From Apostichopus japonicus (taxonomy: Eukaryota; Echinodermata; Holothuroidea; Aspidochirotida; Stichopodidae), in contig NC_092578.1 of the NCBI RefSeq assembly GCF_037975245.1, forward strand, positions 4,673,501-4,737,500: DNA of 64,000 nt, read 5' to 3'. Below the pieces are notes generated by a model, which was not told the origin of the DNA, did not search any database, and worked only from the letters and a program-made list of their open reading frames with translations. The position numbers and the translations under genes were made by a program. This document shows, in pieces, positions 12,779 through 24,065 of this stretch. Within the stretch, counting starts at the first letter, position 1. Each line of letters starts with the position of its first letter.

Positions 12779-12899
12779 TCGGCTTATCTTTCTTGGCCAG
12801 GAGCTGCTGTAGTTGCTGTTTCTCCTGCTGTTCTCGTTGTTGCAACTCCAATTGCCTCTGTTGGGCAGCCTGTTGCTCCAGCATCTGCTCCCTCTTCAG
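12779..12899 (-). CDS. class IIa histone deacetylase, third coding exon (glutamine-rich helix)
   Basis: The minus-strand acceptor (pyrimidine run, then TTTGGTCAG) lies just above 12899 and the donor GTAAGT just below 12779. The exon is 121 bp, entered in phase 0 and left in phase 1. It codes for 40 residues dense in Q, E, L, R and K, starting LKREQMLEQQAAQQRQ and ending LLAKKDKP. This matches in place and composition the second half of the N-terminal glutamine-rich domain of HDAC4/5/9, which ends in a similar lysine-rich KEKGKES stretch just before the MEF2-binding helix. In the family this helix forms tetramers and helps recruit partners on chromatin. No MEF2-binding exon was found at lower coordinates, so the next exon is probably outside the window, giving an intron longer than 12.7 kb. 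Another Q-rich coiled coil could look similar, but the pairing with the 19.1 kb exon favours HDAC. Confidence 0.72.
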
Positions 12900-13284
12900 C
12901 TGACCAAAGAAGCAAGAGAAGAGAGAGAAAAACGAAGTTAAAAAAAAAGACCCAAAACTCATTGGTTTGGGGATTTACAAGCAAAATATACTTGTAATAT
13001 ATATACCTGTATCCCAGTCTACATGTTGACTTGTAACCTGTCTACCTAAACTACATCGGGCTGGAATGTTTTAGCACTGTGCCCACAGTTTTCTTCCTTC
13101 CAAATCGACATATTCAAAGCAGCAACTACGTGAATTGCAAGCTGCAGACCTTTTCTTCCGAGTTTTCTCGGTTCCACGCTGCAGTTATGGTTAATCAGTA
13201 TTGGCCCCATATTAAAGCACCAATGAGATTCTGATAACCAAAATTCTGTATGATTCGAAACAATAACAATTCCCGGTCAAAAAA

Positions 13285-13400
13285 CATGTTCTGAACACTT
13301 TGGGTGGTAGAATTGACCGGCGGGGTTACGGTTACAGAGGGTGCACAGTGCTTAAAGGTTTACCAGTTCACTCTAGACATGGTTGTGAGGAGACGGATAA
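13285..13400 (+). repeat. inverted-repeat element, partial copy
   Basis: ACTTTGGGTGGTAGAATTGA, GGGTGCACAGTGCTTAAAGG and TTGTGAGGAGACGG match the right half of the 30.3 kb element. Confidence 0.7.
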
Positions 13401-14017
13401 TAGAGGAATGAAGAAAATATTGTGAGACGTTTTCAAAGAACTTTCCTGGCGGCTCTGATCCTCCCAAATTATTCCAAATAGTTGACGTTTTTTTCTTTTT
13501 TAAACGGAAAAATTAAATGTCTCCGTGGGAACAATTACTTTGAGATTGGCGGTAAAATGCTTGCGGGATTTCGAGCATGGATGACCAATGTTACAGGATC
13601 TGACTTTGCATCATACTTGGGGTCAAATACCGACGACCTTTCAACCAAGACCGATATACTGTGTGTAAGCCTTCCAGAATAGGGCTGCTGGTCTTTAAGG
13701 AATGCTCAAGGGTTTTTTTCTTTTTAGTCCGAGGGGAATTTGAGGGGATTTTGTGGGATCAAAATTAGTATCACTGTGGGTGGAATATCTACGATAAAAG
13801 TTGGTCAACGGCAAACCGATGGACCCCCGGGACTGTAAGTTGAACCGCAGTAGAAGGCTTAATTACAAATTCTGTAAAGCCTGTCATTTACTGTTTTACA
13901 ATGTAAATAAGGTATTTTTGTTTCTTTATATATTTACAGTCAGGTTGAGACAATCTCCCAATTTTATCAGCAGGTCTTCATTCATCCCAAAATAAAACCA
14001 GGTTAGGATATTTAGAA

Positions 14018-14082
14018 GTGACTAGCTTATCTGTCTACTCACAACATTGGCACTCTTTCTAAACTGTGTCTAGAGCAGGGAT
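14018..14082 (-). repeat. inverted-repeat element, one arm
   Basis: GACTAGCTTATCTGTCTACT, CACAACATTGGCACT and GTGTCTAGAG match the left arm of the 30.3 kb element. Confidence 0.6.
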
Positions 14083-14637
14083 GAGCCTGGGGTAAAAAAA
14101 AAAGCACAGAACTTTGCAAAAATTGCGGTATAGGCTCCAGTTTGCATATGCTACAGTGTGTTAGGATAATAGTTTTTGTCCCCCCTGCAGGTTGGTAATG
14201 AAAAACATGCGAACGACGGATCAAACGGAACAACGCTGTTGTTAGAAATTCACGGAAATTGAGAGATGTAAATCTCGGAGGTAGAAAAGAAATCACGGAT
14301 CTTCCGCGAATTCGCGGAAAAAGGTCATGCCTGCTAAAGTCAACAGGTAACCTATCTAATCATAAACATCCTTAAAGGACCATTCGGTACTGGGTCAGGG
14401 GGCCCACAATCTCATTTTAAAACCCAAAGTGTCTGGGAGTGTTTTCCCTTGATTTCAGTTTCGGTTTCAGTTGGTGGACTACGTGTTATCCGTTTGAATC
14501 TTCTCTTATGGTATCCATCGAGACCTATTTTTACACTAAAGTCTCTTTTCTGTAATTTTTCTGTTTTCAATATTATGAGGAAAATGGAAATCAAGAAATG
14601 GAAGTAAAATAAACCATGCTTCTCTGTACCGGAACCG

Positions 14638-15424
14638 TACATACATCCATGGTCAAAATCGTTTCTACGTTACATAGTTGATCCTACTACCTGGGTTACA
14701 TACATTTCCATGGTCAAAATCCTTTCTACATTACTCAGTTGATCCTACTTCCTGGGTTAAATACATATCCATGGTCAAATCGTTTCTACGTTACATAGTT
14801 GATCCTACTACCTGGGTTACATACATTTCCATGGTCAAAATCGTTTCTACGTTACATAGTTGATCCTACTACCTGGGTTACATACATATCCATGGTCAAA
14901 ATCATTTCTACGTTACACAGTTGATCCTACTTCCTGGGTTAAATACATATCCATGGTCAAATCGTTTCTATGTTACACAGTTGATCCTACTTCCTGGGTT
15001 ACATACATATCCATGGTCAAATCGTTTCTATGTTACACAGTTGATCCTACTTCCTGGGTTACATACATATCCATGGTCAAAATCCTTTCTACGTTACTCA
15101 GTTGATCCTACTTCCTGGGTTAAATACATATCCATGGTCAAATCGTTTCTACGTTACACAGTTGATCCTACTTCCTGGGTTAAATACATATCCATGGTCA
15201 AATCGTTTCTATGTTACACAGTTGATCCTACTTCCTGGGTTACATACATATCCATGGTCAAAATCGTTTCTACGTTACTCAGTTGATCCTACTTCCTGGG
15301 TTACATACATATCCATGGTCAAAATCGTTTCTACGTTACTCAGTTGATCCTACTTCCTGGGTTACATACATATCCATGGTCAAATCGTTTCTACGTTACA
15401 CAGTTGATCCTACTTCCTGGGTTA
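14638..15424 (+). repeat. 60/61-bp minisatellite, 13 copies
   Basis: CCATGGTCAAA recurs at 14647, 14708, 14769, 14829, 14890, 14951, 15011, 15071, 15132, 15192, 15252, 15313 and 15374. Each unit continues with TCGTTTCTACGTTAC, GTTGATCCTACTTCCTGGG and TTACATACATATCC. Units with CAAAATC are 61 bp and units with CAAATC are 60 bp, so the reading frame shifts along the array. This argues against coding. Confidence 0.95.
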
Positions 15425-16586
15425 TGAACTTATGAACGTTGTACCACTTCATGCTTGATTAACATCTAGCGTAAACACTATAAACAGGCACATAATAATT
15501 AACTGAAGTATTCAAAATCTTCACAATTCCAAGAAACTTTTAATTTTATGGTACTTTGCAAACAACATAATCTTTTGTAGCTTTATCCAATGAAATGAAC
15601 AGAAAATGGATGATTCCATTGCCCAAAACTTCTCAAAATACTAAATGAGTACTAAATGACCATTTTAAGCTGCAGGTCAACTAGGGAATAAATTCATCCA
15701 GTATCGCATACTGTGCACTGTGCAAAATACAATCAAATTGCTATCCAAATAGGAATATTAATATCCAAGTTTTGTAAGTGACTCGGCACTTTTACGATTT
15801 TTACGATAAAATCATATTTCACAAAACTTGGAAAAATGATACAAAACATATGAACACTACATTATTCCTTGCATATTGGCAAAAAACGTGCAAAACCAGA
15901 AAGATTGTATGCTCAGTCACGTTTTCAAATTATTAGAGCCCCTCTAAATGACAGTGTCCTGTTTACGGAAAAACAGATTTGGCACTGCCGTTTTTCAGGA
16001 AAAAAATAGTTCATGCAGTGCGTGGGCGTGAGCAACTTCTAAAATTCAAGAGTCAAGATCCAAGGCTTCAACGACTCCACTTGAATCTTATAATTCAGGG
16101 CTAAGGAATGGTAAAGAAGACCTACTGGCCTATCGTAAATGCACAGTAAAGTACATGCACAAATGCACTATATAGCGTATTTTTCTCTCAAATTGCATTC
16201 ATAAAAATTAACAGATCCTTCTGTCTAGGAATTAAACAGCCTCCCCTAGAAAATTGTGACCTGTTATTTAACGAATATCAACATTTTTTTTTTGTCTTCC
16301 CGAGAGAGTCATATGGAAAATGAATACTAATCTTGTGGAACCTGGATATTTGGAGTTTCTGCTACTTAAAATCTGTGAATTAGTGACTCGAGAGTTGTTC
16401 AGAGCTGACATGATAACCTTCAAATCCACACTTCATGACTATTTACTATTTTGGTAAAATTATTTTCAGACACAAAAGCATGAAACCAAAGAAATGGTTC
16501 TAAGGCCTACTTGTGACATATATATATATGCTGATAACAGTAGGCTAGGATTTGTTTTTCTTTTACATGAAAAATTGAAGAATAGA

Positions 16587-16955
16587 GTCAGATGAACATT
16601 CATATTCACAGGAACAGATTCATATGCCCAGTCAGTATCAACAGAGATCAGATAAACAAGATCAGATGGACAGAGGCCAGATGAATATATGAATATTCAT
16701 CTCATCAGATGGACAGAGGCCAGATGAATAGATGAATATTCATCCAATCAGATGGACAGAGGCCAGATGAAATAGATGAATATTCATCTAATCAGATGGA
16801 CAGCGGCCAGATGAATACATGAACATTCATCTAATCAGATGGACAGAGGCCAGATGAATAGATGAATATTCATCTAATCAAATGCAGAGGCCAGATGAAT
16901 ATTCAACTAATCTTAGACATAGGCCAGATGAATAGATGAACATTCATCTAATTAG
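16587..16955 (+). repeat. palindromic minisatellite, left part
   Basis: Units of about 43-48 bp: GATGGACAGAGGCCAGATGA, then ATAGATGAATATTCATCTAA. Each unit contains the palindrome GATGAATATTCATC. The array is split by the hAT-like copy at 16956. Confidence 0.9.
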
Positions 16956-18304
16956 TAGCGTTGTGCGGTAGTCGGATTTCACACAACCGGTAGTGTTGCA
17001 ACATGGATACCGGTATCGTAACTACAACCGGTATTTTCCTCAACTTTCATCTACGGTTCAAAGCACTTAGTTACGAGACTGTCAATGTCATACATTCAAT
17101 ATGCATAGCCTAGGCTATGTACATACTCTTACACGCACGTTTATAAAAAAAATAAAAAAAATAACACGCTATATTAGGGCCTTTGTTTTTTAACATATAC
17201 TGCCAAAAGAAAAGCACAAACCTTGGAAAAAAGCAACCCACACCATCCTTCATTCATACTCGACGTACGATATTAGATTAACACGTTCGCACGTGGATTA
17301 AACTTGTAATCCGTACACAAACATAAATTGGGATTTCCCCACTATTCCATGATATTGGAATAGGGCAACCCCTTCAAGTTCAAAAGTTCACAATGAAAAG
17401 TTTTTAACTATCAACAACTCACCACGTGTTTGGAACTTCAGACAATTAGAATATAACATAGGGGCTACGTAAATACGGGATTACAAACTACATACATAAG
17501 AATAGTACAGATTTATTTTTATCGTTAATCGGCTGTTCTTTACTCCAGGAAATATACTTTGAATACGTGCAATATCAATCTTTCGTACAAAAGTTCTTAA
17601 AAATTAACGAGGTAGCGAAAGATAAATATAAATGACATCGTGGAACCCCCCGTAGTAATAAACGAATCCATTTCATTACAGCATCAAAATCTCAAGTACT
17701 GCACTGCTGTGTACCAGTACCGTATCCTAGGCTATAATAATATACAGTCCCGTGCGAAGATGGATTTAAACTGGATATACTCCCTGCGGTTTTGGCTCAA
17801 AATTTATAAAATCGTTAAAATTATTATAACAAAATGAGGTGAAATGCATAAGGGTTAGATTTTGTACATGGGAACCTTGACAATCATCGTTTGAAGGAAG
17901 AATAAATAACGAAAATTTCAGAATAACTTTGAGGTCCCGTAACATGTTGAGCGCAAGTAACGTTCGATATTTATTGTAGCCTAGGTCCAAATTACTACGT
18001 GAAAAGTTGATTTGTTAATATATAGCCTAGTCTAGGCCAGTACGTAAGTTGATCAGATATTATTCAAACTAAGAACACAGAAACCAGAAAAAAAATCGTG
18101 TTTTGTTTTCTTTATTTCAAATAGTAACACGTAGATATTTTTTATTATGTCCGGGATTCCCGGGAATGATACCGAAACGAATGTAATAACCGGTTGTTTT
18201 CCCAATACCGGTAGTAGTTACACATTGCACTGTGATCGGGATTAGTCAATACCGGGATCGGGATACCGGTATTCACTTGACTACCGGGATCCCGCACAAC
18301 CCTA
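16956..18304. mobile_element. hAT-like non-autonomous DNA transposon, copy 2 (1349 bp)
   Basis: Same element as at 5397-6740, same orientation, colinear over its whole length with scattered substitutions and small indels. It has the same TAGCGTTGTGCGG / CCGCACAACCCTA ends and the 8-bp duplication CTAATTAG at 16948-16955 and 18305-18312. The duplication is part of the surrounding minisatellite unit, so the element jumped into that array. The shared 74-codon frame is at 17766-17990. It lies in the HDAC intron between 12.9 and 19.1 kb. Confidence 0.87.
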
Positions 18305-18850
18305 CTAATTAGATGGACAGAGGCCAGATGAATAGATGAATATTCATCTAATCAAATGCAGAGGCCAGATGAATATTCATTTAATCTTAAGGACATAGGC
18401 CAGATGAATAGATGAACATTCATCTTATCAGATGGACAGAGGCCAGATGAATAGATGAATATTCATCTAATCAAATGGACAAAGGCAAGATGAATATTCA
18501 TCTAATCTGATGGACAGAGGCCAGATGAATAGATGAATATTCATCTAATCAAATGGACAAAGGCAAGATGAATATTCATCTAATCAAATGGACAAAGGCA
18601 AGATGAATATTCATCTAATCTGATGGACAGAGGCCAAATGAATAGATGAATATTCATAGTCACAGGAGCAGGAACAGATGCAGATGAACAATCAGTATGC
18701 AACAATCAACAATCGAGACACAGGAACAGATGAACAAATTCAGATGGACAGAGGCCAGATGAAATAGATTAATATTCATCTAATCAGATGGATAGATAAA
18801 TAGAAGAACAGTCATAGTCACAAGAACATATTCAGATGAACAGCCAATGT
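18305..18850 (+). repeat. palindromic minisatellite, right part
   Basis: Continuation of the array left of 16955 with the same GGACAGAGGCCAGATGAAT and GAATATTCATCTAATC parts. There is also a subfamily with GGACAAAGGCAAGATGAAT. It decays towards 18850. Confidence 0.9.
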
Positions 18851-19121
18851 CAAAACAATAAGTCGGTCAAACTAGTCACAACAATGAGAATGAGCAGTGT
18901 TACCAAGAGATGAAATGTATGATGGCCTAACATTTCAATCATGGCAGAATCAAATGAAATGAAAAAAACAAAACCAAAAAGCAGAGATCACAAAGGGTGG
19001 AGGGGGAGGGGGTGGGGATAGACAACAGGACAAGACAACTTAAACTGGAACATCAAGTAAATTCATAAATCGATTAACATTCGACAGAGCAAAGTGAAGG
19101 TGATAAATCTACGAGGCTCAC

Positions 19122-19336
19122 CAAGAGAAGTTCTTGCTGTTGTTTCATGTGTTGAGAAGCCATCTGATCCTGGCGCTGCTTGTACTGGGCCATCAGGAGT
19201 TGCTGTTGAAATTGCTGCTGCTGTTGAAGCCGCAGCAAGTCCTGATGGATCGTCCATGCCGGGTCCTCCATTAGGTGGACTCTGTTTCCAGAAGGGAAAA
19301 CACCACTGGGAGGTAATCCACCAGCCAATGGGTCCT
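19122..19336 (-). CDS. class IIa histone deacetylase, second coding exon (start of glutamine-rich domain)
   Basis: The acceptor TTGTCATTGCAG lies above 19336 and the donor GTGAGC below 19122. The exon is 215 bp, entered in phase 1 and left in phase 0. It begins DPLAGGLPPSGV, passes MEDPAWTIHQDLL and runs into LLRLQQQQQFQQQLLMAQYK, then a QH and KQQQELL segment. Human HDAC4, known family knowledge, has DPALREQQLQQELLALKQQQQ, then QLLIAEFQRQ and KQQQEML in the same order. The shared pattern is a DP motif, LL-x-L-x-QQQQ, QLL-x-A, an RQ/QH step and KQQQE-L. It joins the next exon without a frame change, continuing the helix. CAG and CAA codons are interspersed, with no long pure CAG tract. The short peptide before the helix does not resemble vertebrate HDACs. 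Confidence 0.78.
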
Positions 19337-22039
19337 CTGCAATGACAAGAGAAGGGTGGAAAAAAAGGTAAACAAATGAATAAATAAATGGTAAAAAATA
19401 GTACTAGAGTTTTATGTCCCGAAAATTTGTTGGGCCAAATTAAGGGATTTAAAGGGAACACAAACATTAATTTTTTAATTTTTTAATTAAATTAAATTTT
19501 TTTAAATTTTTTTATTAGAGTATCTATAACCCCAAATGAGCAAGGAACAGCTACTTAACCATGAGCAAGAGTCAGGATTGAGAACACAAGTCAACTTGCC
19601 AAGCACAATTTTAACTCCTTTGGCATATATACTGTACCTGTACAACACCTATTCTCTATTAATGTGTTAAGCAAGGGTATTAGAAAGTACAAAGTGGAAA
19701 GGGGACAAGTTTTGGTATGAAGGTACTATACAGTATGTATAATTCCTGACTAAGTTGTACCATAAATCATCATAATAATAATCATAATAACGAGCCTAAG
19801 TCATGTAAGGTTGAAGACATAGCCTTCTTAGTGTCACTACGGCGAGACTATTGCGAAATTATTACCGTGAATTAGAGTTATTTAAAAAACCAGAGATACC
19901 GACTAAGTTAAAAAAAAATTTAAGCCACAAATTCAACACATAATGTGAATGAACCCCATTTATTGACACACTTCAGCACCTGTTTATGTACAGGGTATAA
20001 CGCCTACTGTATGTCTGTTACCTGCCTCAATATGAAGTTAAGAATCAGAAAAACAATTCCACTCTCTAGAAATTGTCTGATTTAAAAAACCGAAAGCAAT
20101 ACCGTGGCTAATCCAGGACATCTGACTTGCATGTTTATGCTATTATCTAAACTTTAATCTCTTTTTACCTCCCACTTTTGTCGGTCAAAAGAGATCCTCT
20201 CTCGCAGCCAGCCGTGACAAATATGGACGTAACAGATCTTCAACAGTTTAATCCTTCAAAGTCTACGGATTTTGGTTAAAGAACTCTTTCAGTCTTGCAG
20301 TGTCATTCCGAACTTTTATTAACAAGCTGAATTGTGAATAAACATTTCAGAATTTGATGATCCCATTATCTACCCTGATTTGTAAAATGTGTTATAACAT
20401 ATTTGTGTTAGTTCTACCTTCCTTTTGTAGACTTATGTAAAATGCAATAACTCAAAAAGCAAAACCTCACTAAAAAGGCCACCCAAACCTCCTGCCTAAT
20501 TCTGTGGTACTTGGTAACGTTAAGTAAACCTGAAGCAATGTGTTCACTACAAACGAGCAAAGTTGGCTAAAATTCCCTAATAAAAGAAACTTTGCAAATT
20601 ACACCTGTGTGGCCTCAAAAACTTGGGACAAAATACATCGGAGAAATTGCCAATTCACAAATCAGTACCCAATTAAAGTTGACGGTTTCGCAAAATCTGT
20701 TGCGACATAACCCGGTACCATACGCACGCAGGAAATGCAATTATTATGAGTATTATGTAAATGTCCCTCAAAACAATACACCATGACTGCTTGTCAATGT
20801 TATTCAATCAGATTTCATGTCAACGCTTTCACACTCTCAAAAATCAAACAAATTTGGTGGATGTCACAAAATGATTGCCCTACAGGCTACCTGTAGCTCA
20901 GACGATACGTACTCCACAAACACTGGGCAAAGTTACATAATTAATAGAAACTGAGGTTCATTAATGAGTTTGTCATGCAAACTTGCAGCCTACTGCATTT
21001 ACCGAAGATGCAAGACTATTTGTAAAATAAAGTGATTGCTTGCTAATAAGCCAAATCAAATCTCAAGAGAAAATAATATTTTTTATTGATTTCTAATAGG
21101 AAGCAATTCACTGTAATTAACTTCATATCAGTATTCCTATCTGACTGCAATGCATCAACAGGGGGGGGGGGGGGCACAGCTTAATCTTTTTCTGTAGTCA
21201 AACACTGTATGATTTGCTGCTGGGTTATATTTGTAGAAGCTTTAAGAAACAAAATGAAGGGCAAAAAGCATGGTTTTGAAGAGATTTCTGAAAATAGTAC
21301 TTAAGGGTTCACAAAATAGTTGTTTGTTAACATTAATCATGTGTCTTAAGAGTACAATTTAGTGGTTTAAATCTACTTGCAACCTTGCAAACTACTGTAC
21401 AGTACAGTGGGCTTAACATTTTGATCCTAGCACTTCCTAGTATTCTTGGACTAGGTAGATAGGAGGGAGTGTTGTGAAATTTGTTACAAAATTACAAACT
21501 TGTAAAAAAGTATGCATTTCAAGTTAACATCATCTTTTTGCTCTAGCATGGCCACACCACCAGATTGTGGGTAAAAACTCAACAAGTGACAAATGCAACA
21601 AGGCTTTTTTTTCAAGCCCAAAAGAAATTGTCATGAGAGGAATCCTAGATGGTTTGACACAGTGACCCTTCCTATTCAGATCTTACCTTTAATGGCATCC
21701 AGGCTTGTTTTCCTTACTCGGAATTTAGCAGGTTTCATTGAACCAGCCCACAGGGTCTCAACACACGATGACATTTTGGTTTTTATGTCTGCAAAAACCA
21801 GTTGTAAATTACTGTATGCCGGTGATGACGATTGTTATTATTATTACTACGAAGGAAGGGTTGGTTCTTGCTCCAGGACAAATTTCAACTGGCTCTGATA
21901 CATCCACAAACGATTGTTATATATCGGAGTATGGGTAGGTAAAGGCAATTGATGCTAACATAGTTTACATATGGTCCTGTGTCATGATGTGTGTAACTTT
22001 GGCAACAATGGACTGTACTAATATATATATCTGTGGATA

Positions 22040-22450
22040 TATGCTATAATAGTCCAATCACAGTTAGTATCAGTAAAGACTTAATTGCATCCAAACAAAT
22101 ACGGAAACAAGGTCAAAACAAACATGAATTTATCCAAAATTCGTCAAACTCACAGATGTGTGACAACGTGTATAATCTTGGTGACAGACCAATGAGCCTA
22201 CTAATCTATAGTGGTCCAATCAAAGTTTAGTGCTACCTACAGCAAAACTCGACCCAAACAGACTTGTTTTTATGCAAGAGATGTGCAATATGTAGTAAGG
22301 CTTGGTAATGAAGTAGCTGCTATGCTGTAAATGGTTCCAATCGAAGTTAAAGCTATACCTACTAGTATCAGTAAATAGTACAGTTTCCATCTAAACCAAA
22401 ACCATCAAAACTTAACACAAACAAACATGTTTTTGGCAAAAATGTGCAAA
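22040..22450 (+). repeat. three diverged tandem copies of a 120-160-bp unit
   Basis: TAGTCCAATCACAGTTAGTA, TGGTCCAATCAAAGTTTAGT and GGTTCCAATCGAAGTTAAAG recur in order. Each is followed by CAAAAC and by CAAACATG-like text. Confidence 0.5.
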
Positions 22451-23999
22451 TGCCACACATCAGACACAGCTAAATGAGAGGCATGAAACATAAGGCGTTG
22501 TCAGTCTTTCGATCGGCCTTTTTGATGAGGACAAATTTATAGATATTTTCTGGTATTTGTAAAATTCTCCAAAAGTAAACAAGAACAGAACTCCAAAAAT
22601 TACACAAAACTGAACGAAAGTTAGCAAACTGTCTTCTGAGTTCCTTCCACAGAATCTGGTCATCTGTGGACTACTTAAAAGTTGTATGCAGATAAAAAGC
22701 ATTAAGACCAAAAACAAAACAAGATGAAAAAACAAAACTAAACAACCACTGTACTCTTGTAAAAAGGTGCCAGCTTTCTTTTAAAAAGAACTCCTTTTGG
22801 GTTTAATGGGTAAACCTTCAATCAGGATGTCATACTGGTATCAATGGGTCCTGTAGCAAAAGTAGGTAGTGTCTCCGTTTGAGGAATTGAAAACACTGAC
22901 GGTACCCTGGTTCCACCAGAATCAAACGCTAATTGATCAATGTTGATATGTACAGTTAACCCACCCAGTAAGTACTGCAAACAGTACAGGGTCAATTGCT
23001 TCATGCACTCTGTGGATCTGCACTTTGTGTGACCTCTCCCCTCGATAAAATACAAAACAAGCAACAAGGGTGCAGGCTGCTATATGTCAGTATCTACAAA
23101 TAGCACTTCCACTGATTGTACTGTACTGGGTATTAATCCAGTCCTCAAAAATTAGACCACCGAGCTTATATTCTCATAATGGGCTAAACTTATGGAAACT
23201 TCCAGTCTGTTGTCTGACTAACCAGCAACTCTATATTACTGTTATCGGGTCAAAAGTTCAGTACTGGTTCCTCATGAGTGAGTGTGAATAAGAAGCTTTC
23301 ATACTTCTCTGATCACACGGACTCAGTTTTTTTTTTGTCTCTATTGTTTTTGGAATCCGGATTTAGCTTAAAATACAAGCAAACAAATGTTGAACTTTAA
23401 ATGACGTAAACAAGGAGGGGGGGGTCTTTGAGCTAGGATGGGTGGAACTTTAATTTTGGCACCAATGCCTAAGTGTAGGTTTGTTGTGCAGGTCTGCCAT
23501 GGCAATGGTGGGTTTTCTGGAAATTGAGCTGGAATTCAAAATGGACTACTAAAACATCCAACTTGAGGGCTCTTCTGGAAAGCAGTGCTTCTGCACTGAG
23601 CAGGACTACCCTAATTAAAGATGACAATAATAAAAAAAAAAAAACATAAAAAAAAATGGTTCCAGTTTTTTTTACATTTAGTGGTCTGTACATTGCATCG
23701 CTCCCATGAATCACACAATAGGGCAACCATGTAGGATGGATTATTTTACAGGCACAAGATTAACTTTGATATATTTGTTAATGGTTATGACACATTACTC
23801 TGCTATCAGCCCCGGCAGAAATGTTTATTACAATTACTGAGAAATAACCCTTTAAACAGTTGAAGTTCATCAATTTAAAATGACTGGACAATTTAGTCAA
23901 ATACACGGACAATAAAAAAAGGTCAATTCCTCAGATGCCAAAAAAAAAAAATATCAATGGGAAAACATAAACATGAGTTTGTTTTAACACTATGTGCAC

Positions 24000-24065
24000 T
24001 ATGTATGTATGTACACTATGTATGTATACTATGTATGTACACTATGTATGTTTTAACACTATGTA
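24000..24065 (+). repeat. CACTATGTATGTA tandem repeat
   Basis: ACTATGTATGTAT-type units repeat about five times. Confidence 0.75.

Noticed and set aside
14678-15347. Repetitive plus-strand frames in the 60/61-bp minisatellite
   Set aside because: Units shift frame by one base, so no single frame runs through, and no splice sites or homology are seen.
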